Of a stretch of 64,000 nucleotides of DNA, positions 60,236 to 64,000 are shown piece after piece (the stretch's first letter is position 1; each line of letters starts with the position of its first letter). Source of the DNA: Xanthomonas arboricola. Lineage in GTDB: Bacteria; Pseudomonadota; Gammaproteobacteria; Xanthomonadales; Xanthomonadaceae. Under the pieces are notes generated by a model. It made no database searches. It was not told the DNA's origin and saw nothing but the letters and a program-made list of their open reading frames with translations. A program made the position numbers and the translations under genes. The stretch covers positions 1-64,000 of the forward strand of contig NZ_MIGY01000002.1 of NCBI RefSeq assembly GCF_002940665.1, given 5' to 3'.

Positions 60236-61696
60236 ATGACCACGCCAACGCTCGCGCCGTTGACCACCGCTGACCTGGCTCCGCTTGTTCCGGAGCTGGT
60301 GCTGATCGGCGGCGCCTTTGCACTGCTGATGCTCGACCTGTTCGTGAGCCAGCGGAACAAGGTCTGGACCCACCTGTTCTCCGTCGCCGTGCTCGCGGTG
60401 GTGTTCGCGCTATTGGCGACCGGTACGGGCGGGCAGGGCGAGATCTTCCACGGCATGTTCGTGCGCGACACCGCGGCCGACGTGATGAAGACGGTGATCG
60501 TGCTGGTCAGTGGCCTGAGCCTGGTCTACGGCTGGACCTACCTGCGCGAACGTAATCTCTATCAGGGCGAGATCCCGGTGCTGGTGTTGTTCGCCACCGC
60601 TGGCATGATGCTGCTGACCTCGGCCGGCAGCCTGTTGATGGTGTACCTGGGCCTGGAACTGCTCGCGCTGTGCTCGTACGCATTGGTCGCCTCCAATCGC
60701 GACAACGGCCTGGCCACCGAAGCGGCGATGAAGTACTTCGTGCTCGGTTCGCTGGCTTCTGGTTTGCTGCTGTACGGCATGTCGCTGGTCTACGGCGCTA
60801 CCGGGACGCTGAGCCTGAGCGGCATTCACGACGCGATCGACGGCTCCAACGAGCGCACGCTGCTGCTGACCGGCACCATCTTCATGATCGCCGGCGTGGC
60901 ATTCAAGCTGGGTGCAGCCCCGTTCCACATGTGGTTGCCCGACGTGTACCAGGGCGCGCCGGCGCCGATCGCCTTGTTCATCAGCTCTGCGCCCAAGCTC
61001 GCCGCTTTCGGCATGGCGTATCGCCTGCTCGAGGTCGGCATGGGCCCGCTCTCGCCGCAGTGGCATCTGTTGATCGGTGGCCTGTCGGCAGTATCGCTGG
61101 TGATCGGCAACCTGATGGCGATTGCGCAGAGCAATCTCAAGCGCATGCTGGCGTACTCGACCGTGTCGCACATCGGCTTCCTGTTGATGGGCGTGGCCGG
61201 CGGCGGAGAGCAGGGCTATGCCGCGGCGATGTTCTACGCGGTGAGCTACACCATCATGTCGACTGCCGCGTTCGGCGCCATCATCGCGCTGTCGCGCAAT
61301 GGCTTCGAAGCCGAGAACATCGACGACTTCAAGGGACTCAACGCACGCAATCCGTGGATGGCCGGGCTGGTGCTCTGCATCATGGCCTCGCTTGCGGGTA
61401 TCCCGCCGTTCCTGGGTTTCTGGACCAAGCTGGCGGTGCTCGGCGCCGCGGTGAAGGGCGACATGCTGTGGCTGGCCCTGGTCGGCGTGCTCTGCGCGGT
61501 GATTGGCGCGTTCTACTATCTGCGCGTCATCAAGGTCATGTACTTCGATGAGCCGGTGGGCGAGCCGTTGCCGGCCAACAACGATCGTGTGCTGGGTACC
61601 GTGCTCGGTGTCAACGCGCTTGCGTTGCTTGCGCTGGGCCTGGCTTGGAGCCCGATCATGGTGTGGTGCCAGCGTGCATTTGCAGGCCTAGCCTGA
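60236..61696 (+). CDS. nuoN: NADH-quinone oxidoreductase subunit N
   Basis: NuoN is the antiporter-like pump nearest the quinone arm and the last gene of the operon. From ATG 60236 the protein has 486 residues, with the conserved Glu in YLGLELLALCSYALVA, KLGAAPFHMWLPDVYQGAPAPIALFIS and KRMLAYSTVSHIGF. ATG 60233 and TTG 60230 stand in tandem before it. AGGA at 60225-60228 best suits 60233 or 60236. Confidence 0.95.
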   Translation: MTTPTLAPLTTADLAPLVPELVLIGGAFALLMLDLFVSQRNKVWTHLFSVAVLAVVFALLATGTGGQGEIFHGMFVRDTAADVMKTVIVLVSGLSLVYGWTYLRERNLYQGEIPVLVLFATAGMMLLTSAGSLLMVYLGLELLALCSYALVASNRDNGLATEAAMKYFVLGSLASGLLLYGMSLVYGATGTLSLSGIHDAIDGSNERTLLLTGTIFMIAGVAFKLGAAPFHMWLPDVYQGAPAPIALFISSAPKLAAFGMAYRLLEVGMGPLSPQWHLLIGGLSAVSLVIGNLMAIAQSNLKRMLAYSTVSHIGFLLMGVAGGGEQGYAAAMFYAVSYTIMSTAAFGAIIALSRNGFEAENIDDFKGLNARNPWMAGLVLCIMASLAGIPPFLGFWTKLAVLGAAVKGDMLWLALVGVLCAVIGAFYYLRVIKVMYFDEPVGEPLPANNDRVLGTVLGVNALALLALGLAWSPIMVWCQRAFAGLA

Positions 61697-61858
61697 GTCA
61701 CGCGTCCTTGCATGACCTCGCGGCGCGTGTGCTACGCGCGCCGTCGAGGGAGGACTGAAATAAAGTCGTGATTGCTGTTTCGTTTTTGTTGCAATGCGGT
61801 TATCATTTGCCGCGACGTTGAAGCCCCCCAGGGTTTTCAATCGATGAAAAACTAGGGC

Positions 61859-61887
61859 TTGCAATTGCCGCTCAAGTTCTTCATAAT
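61859..61887 (+). promoter_or_regulatory. Candidate promoter of initiator tRNA gene
   Basis: TTGCAA (61859-61864) and CATAAT (61882-61887) are 17 bases apart, matching consensus in four and five positions. Transcription would begin about 5-7 bases before the mature tRNA. The 160 bases between nuoN and this point contain no gene. Confidence 0.5.
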
Positions 61888-61898
61888 TCCGCTTCTGC

Positions 61899-61975
61899 TG
61901 CGGGGTGGAGCAGTCTGGCAGCTCGTCGGGCTCATAACCCGAAGGTCGCAGGTTCAAATCCTGCCCCCGCTACCA
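61899..61975 (+). tRNA. Initiator tRNA-Met (CAT)
   Basis: A 77-base tRNA with encoded CCA. Initiator hallmarks are visible: three consecutive G-C pairs in the anticodon stem (CGGG/CCCG around CTCATAA) and an unpaired 1:72 position, here T1 with T72. The anticodon CAT is at 61933-61935. The gene precedes rimP-nusA, the same place as metY in E. coli. Confidence 0.95.
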
Positions 61976-61980
61976 AGTTT

Positions 61981-62021
61981 TGAAGTACTGCTTTAACGCA
62001 ATGCCTTAGGGCAGTACTTCA
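61981..62021 (+). promoter_or_regulatory. Inverted repeat after initiator tRNA
   Basis: TGAAGTACTGC (61981-61991) and GCAGTACTTCA (62011-62021) form a perfect 11-bp stem around a 19-base AT-rich loop, 6 bases after the tRNA. There is no T-tract. It could be an RNA processing structure or part of the rimP-nusA leader. Confidence 0.5.
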
Positions 62022-62059
62022 GCTTCTTGGATCGCAAAGACGCATGTTCCCGTCTTTGC

Positions 62060-62086
62060 GCCGACCCTGAGAGGTCGGGCTTTTTT
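62060..62086 (+). terminator. Rho-independent terminator 1 before rimP
   Basis: CCGACC (62061-62066) and GGTCGG (62073-62078) pair around a 6-base loop, followed by GC and six T (62081-62086). It ends transcripts coming from the tRNA and probably nuo. Confidence 0.8.
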
Positions 62087-62090
62087 CACA

Positions 62091-62119
62091 CAAGGGGCCC
62101 ATCGGGCCCCTTGTTTTTT
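62091..62119 (+). terminator. Rho-independent terminator 2 before rimP
   Basis: CAAGGGGCCC (62091-62100) and GGGCCCCTTG (62104-62113) pair perfectly around a 3-base loop, followed by six T. It stands only 4 bases after terminator 1, giving a tandem pair 67 bases before the rimP start. Confidence 0.88.
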
Positions 62120-62185
62120 CCGGAACCGGAAAGTTTGCTGCCGGTTGCCGGGGTTCTACTGGCAATCATCTGATCAGGGCAGTCT

Positions 62186-62776
62186 GTGAGCGAAAAAGCG
62201 ACCGAAATCGCGAATCTGCTGAGTCCAACGGTTGAATCCTTGGGCTTGGAACTGCTGGGTGTGGAATATCTTCCCGCTCCAGGTGGCGCCACATTGCGCC
62301 TGTACATCGATGTGCCGCTGGCCGAACAGCCCGAGCGCGTGATCAATGTCGACGACTGCGAGCGCGTGAGCCGCGAAGTCTCGGCCCAGCTCGACGTCGA
62401 GGACCCCATCACCGGCAACTACACGCTCGAGGTGTCCTCGCCGGGTGTGGACCGCCCGTTGTTCACGCTGGAGCAGTTCGGCCGTCACGTTGGCGAGTCC
62501 GCCAAGATCGTGTTGAAGCTGGCGCAGGATGGCCGGCGCCGCTTCCAGGGCCAGATCGCGCGGATCGACTCCGAGGCCGATACGGTGGTGTTCGCCATCG
62601 ATGGCAAGGATGTGCTGGTCGGCTTCGACAACATCGACAAGGCGCGCATCCTGCCGGATTGGGTCGCCCTGGGCCTGGCCCCGCAAAAACCGAACAAGCC
62701 CGGCCCGAAAAAACCCGGGCACGAGAAGAAGAAACCATCCAACGAGTCGGCGGCTGGCAAGCCGCGCGCGGAGTGA
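62186..62776 (+). CDS. rimP: Ribosome maturation factor RimP
   Basis: The factor is needed for 30S subunit maturation. The 196-residue protein starts at a GTG (62186) and has the RimP N-terminal domain ([24 protein letters not shown]), the linker signature [15 protein letters not shown] and the C-terminal SH3-like fold to about 160. A basic Lys/Pro-rich tail of about 35 residues follows ([13 protein letters not shown]), longer than in E. coli RimP. nusA follows after 4 bases. Confidence 0.96.
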   Translation: MSEKATEIANLLSPTVESLGLELLGVEYLPAPGGATLRLYIDVPLAEQPERVINVDDCERVSREVSAQLDVEDPITGNYTLEVSSPGVDRPLFTLEQFGRHVGESAKIVLKLAQDGRRRFQGQIARIDSEADTVVFAIDGKDVLVGFDNIDKARILPDWVALGLAPQKPNKPGPKKPGHEKKKPSNESAAGKPRAE

Positions 62777-62780
62777 CGAA

Positions 62781-64000
62781 ATGAGCAAGGAACTTTTGCT
62801 GGTAGTGGATGCGGTGGCCAACGAAAAGGGCGTGCCGCGCGAAGTGATCTTCGATGCGATCGAGGCCGCGCTGGCTTCCGCAGCGAAGAAGCGCTATCCC
62901 GACCAGGACGTGCTGACGCGCGTGACCATCGACCACAAGGACGGTAACTACGAAACCTATCGTCGTTGGGAAGTGGTTGCCGACGATGTCGTGATGGAAT
63001 CCCCGGATCGCCAGGTGCGTCTGATGGATGCCGTCGACGAAGCCGACGGCGTGGATGTGGGCGACTACATCGAAGAACAGATCGAAAACCCGGACTTCGG
63101 CCGTATCGCGGCGCAGGCTGCCAAGCAGGTGATCGTGCAGCGTGTGCGCGAAGCCGAGCGTCAGCAGGTGGTCGATGCCTGGAAGGATCGCGTCGGCGAG
63201 TTGATCACCGGTGTGGTCAAGCGCGCCGAGCGCGGCAACATCTTTGTCGACCTGGGCGGCAATGCAGAAGCCTTCATTCCCAAGGACAAGGGCATCCCGC
63301 GCGACGTGCTGCGCCCGGGCGACCGCGTGCGCGGTTATCTGGCCGAAGTGCGTTCCGAACCCCGTGGCCCGCAGCTGTTCATCAGCCGCGCCGCGCCGGA
63401 ATTCATGATCGAGCTGTTCAAGCTCGAAGTGCCGGAGGTGGGCCAGGGCCTGGTCGAGATCAAGGCCTGCGCACGCGATCCGGGCGACCGCGCCAAGATC
63501 GCAGTGATCGCGCACGACACCCGCACCGATCCGATCGGCGCGTGCATCGGCATGCGTGGGTCGCGCGTGCAGGCGGTGTCCAACGAGCTCAATGGCGAGC
63601 GCGTGGATATCGTGCTGTGGAACGAGAACCCGGCCAACTTCGTCATCAATGCGATGGCGCCGGCCGAAGTGCAGTCGATCATCGTCGATGAAGACAAGCA
63701 CTCGATGGATCTGGCCGTGGCGGAAGACCGCCTGGCCCAGGCGATCGGCAAGGGCGGCCAGAACGTGCGTCTGGCCAGCCGCCTGACCGGTTGGCAGCTC
63801 AACGTGATGACCGCCGACCAGGTGGCCGCCAAGTCCGAAGCCGAGCAGACCTCCGCGCGCCAGTTGTTCATGGATCGCCTGGAGGTGGACGAGGAAATCG
63901 CAGCGATCCTGGTGACCGAGGGCTTCAACACGGTCGAAGAAATCGCCTACGTGCCGGTCGGCGAGTTGTTGGCGGTGGAAGGCTTCGACGAAGACATCGT
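62781..64000 (+). CDS. nusA: Transcription termination/antitermination protein NusA (3' end outside window)
   Basis: NusA binds RNA polymerase and modulates pausing, termination and antitermination. The visible 406 residues cover the N-terminal polymerase-binding domain (1-125), the S1 domain (about 135-200, GVVKRAERGNIFVDLGGNAEAFIPK), and the KH domains (about 230-345, with GMRGSRVQAVSNEL and AIGKGGQNVRLASRLTG). The start of the C-terminal acidic-repeat region follows (from about 365). The start is the ATG at 62781. The end lies beyond the window. It forms an operon with rimP. Confidence 0.97.
   Translation, partial: MSKELLLVVDAVANEKGVPREVIFDAIEAALASAAKKRYPDQDVLTRVTIDHKDGNYETYRRWEVVADDVVMESPDRQVRLMDAVDEADGVDVGDYIEEQIENPDFGRIAAQAAKQVIVQRVREAERQQVVDAWKDRVGELITGVVKRAERGNIFVDLGGNAEAFIPKDKGIPRDVLRPGDRVRGYLAEVRSEPRGPQLFISRAAPEFMIELFKLEVPEVGQGLVEIKACARDPGDRAKIAVIAHDTRTDPIGACIGMRGSRVQAVSNELNGERVDIVLWNENPANFVINAMAPAEVQSIIVDEDKHSMDLAVAEDRLAQAIGKGGQNVRLASRLTGWQLNVMTADQVAAKSEAEQTSARQLFMDRLEVDEEIAAILVTEGFNTVEEIAYVPVGELLAVEGFDEDI

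Overview
This window is a stretch of chromosome from a Xanthomonas-like gammaproteobacterium (Xanthomonadaceae). The grounds are high GC, the gene order, two large TonB-dependent receptors, Xanthomonas-style intergenic repeats (GTAGGAGCG-ended palindromes and ATTCCC-rich strings), and protein sequences matching Xanthomonas families. Species cannot be assigned from sequence alone. I found no rRNA operon, insertion sequence, prophage or CRISPR array.

Region 1 (1-7.3 kb) is accessory surface biology on the minus strand: a small secreted Cys protein, an intact Oar-like TonB-dependent receptor, and a second receptor broken by a one-base deletion. Region 2 (7.6-22.3 kb) holds housekeeping and stress genes on both strands: Mrp/ApbC, dCTP deaminase, two tiny LiaF-like membrane proteins, HIT and dienelactone hydrolases, RimO, GreB, a rhomboid protease, NudK, a HerA-like ATPase, a LysM lytic transglycosylase, phosphatidylserine decarboxylase and a Sco copper chaperone. 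Two 145-bp repeat elements lie beside psd. Region 3 (23-38.6 kb) is biosynthesis: prmB, aroC, a D-2-hydroxyacid dehydrogenase, asd, fimV, a VOC protein, truA, trpF, a LysR regulator divergent from trpB, a small Cys protein, trpA, a secreted Cys-repeat protein, accD and glmM.

Region 4 (38.7-45.3 kb) sits between glmM and tpiA. It holds an isopenicillin-N-synthase-like oxygenase, a tightly overlapping four-gene operon (cupredoxin-like protein, GGDEF/EAL membrane protein, DUF3034 protein, truncated-globin lipoprotein) and a convergent short-chain dehydrogenase. The four-gene operon is the best candidate for an uncharacterised system. It would link a periplasmic copper or heme module to cyclic-di-GMP turnover.

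Region 5 (45.4-64 kb) runs tpiA-secG-tRNA-Leu(GAG), then the complete 14-gene respiratory complex I operon nuoA-N, then initiator tRNA-Met, rimP and nusA (cut by the window end). The complex I operon lies between the two tRNA genes, which in other gammaproteobacteria belong to one tpiA/secG-leuU-metY-rimP-nusA neighbourhood. Most genes in regions 3-5 are spaced by a few bases or overlap by 1-11 bases, so translational coupling is likely common.
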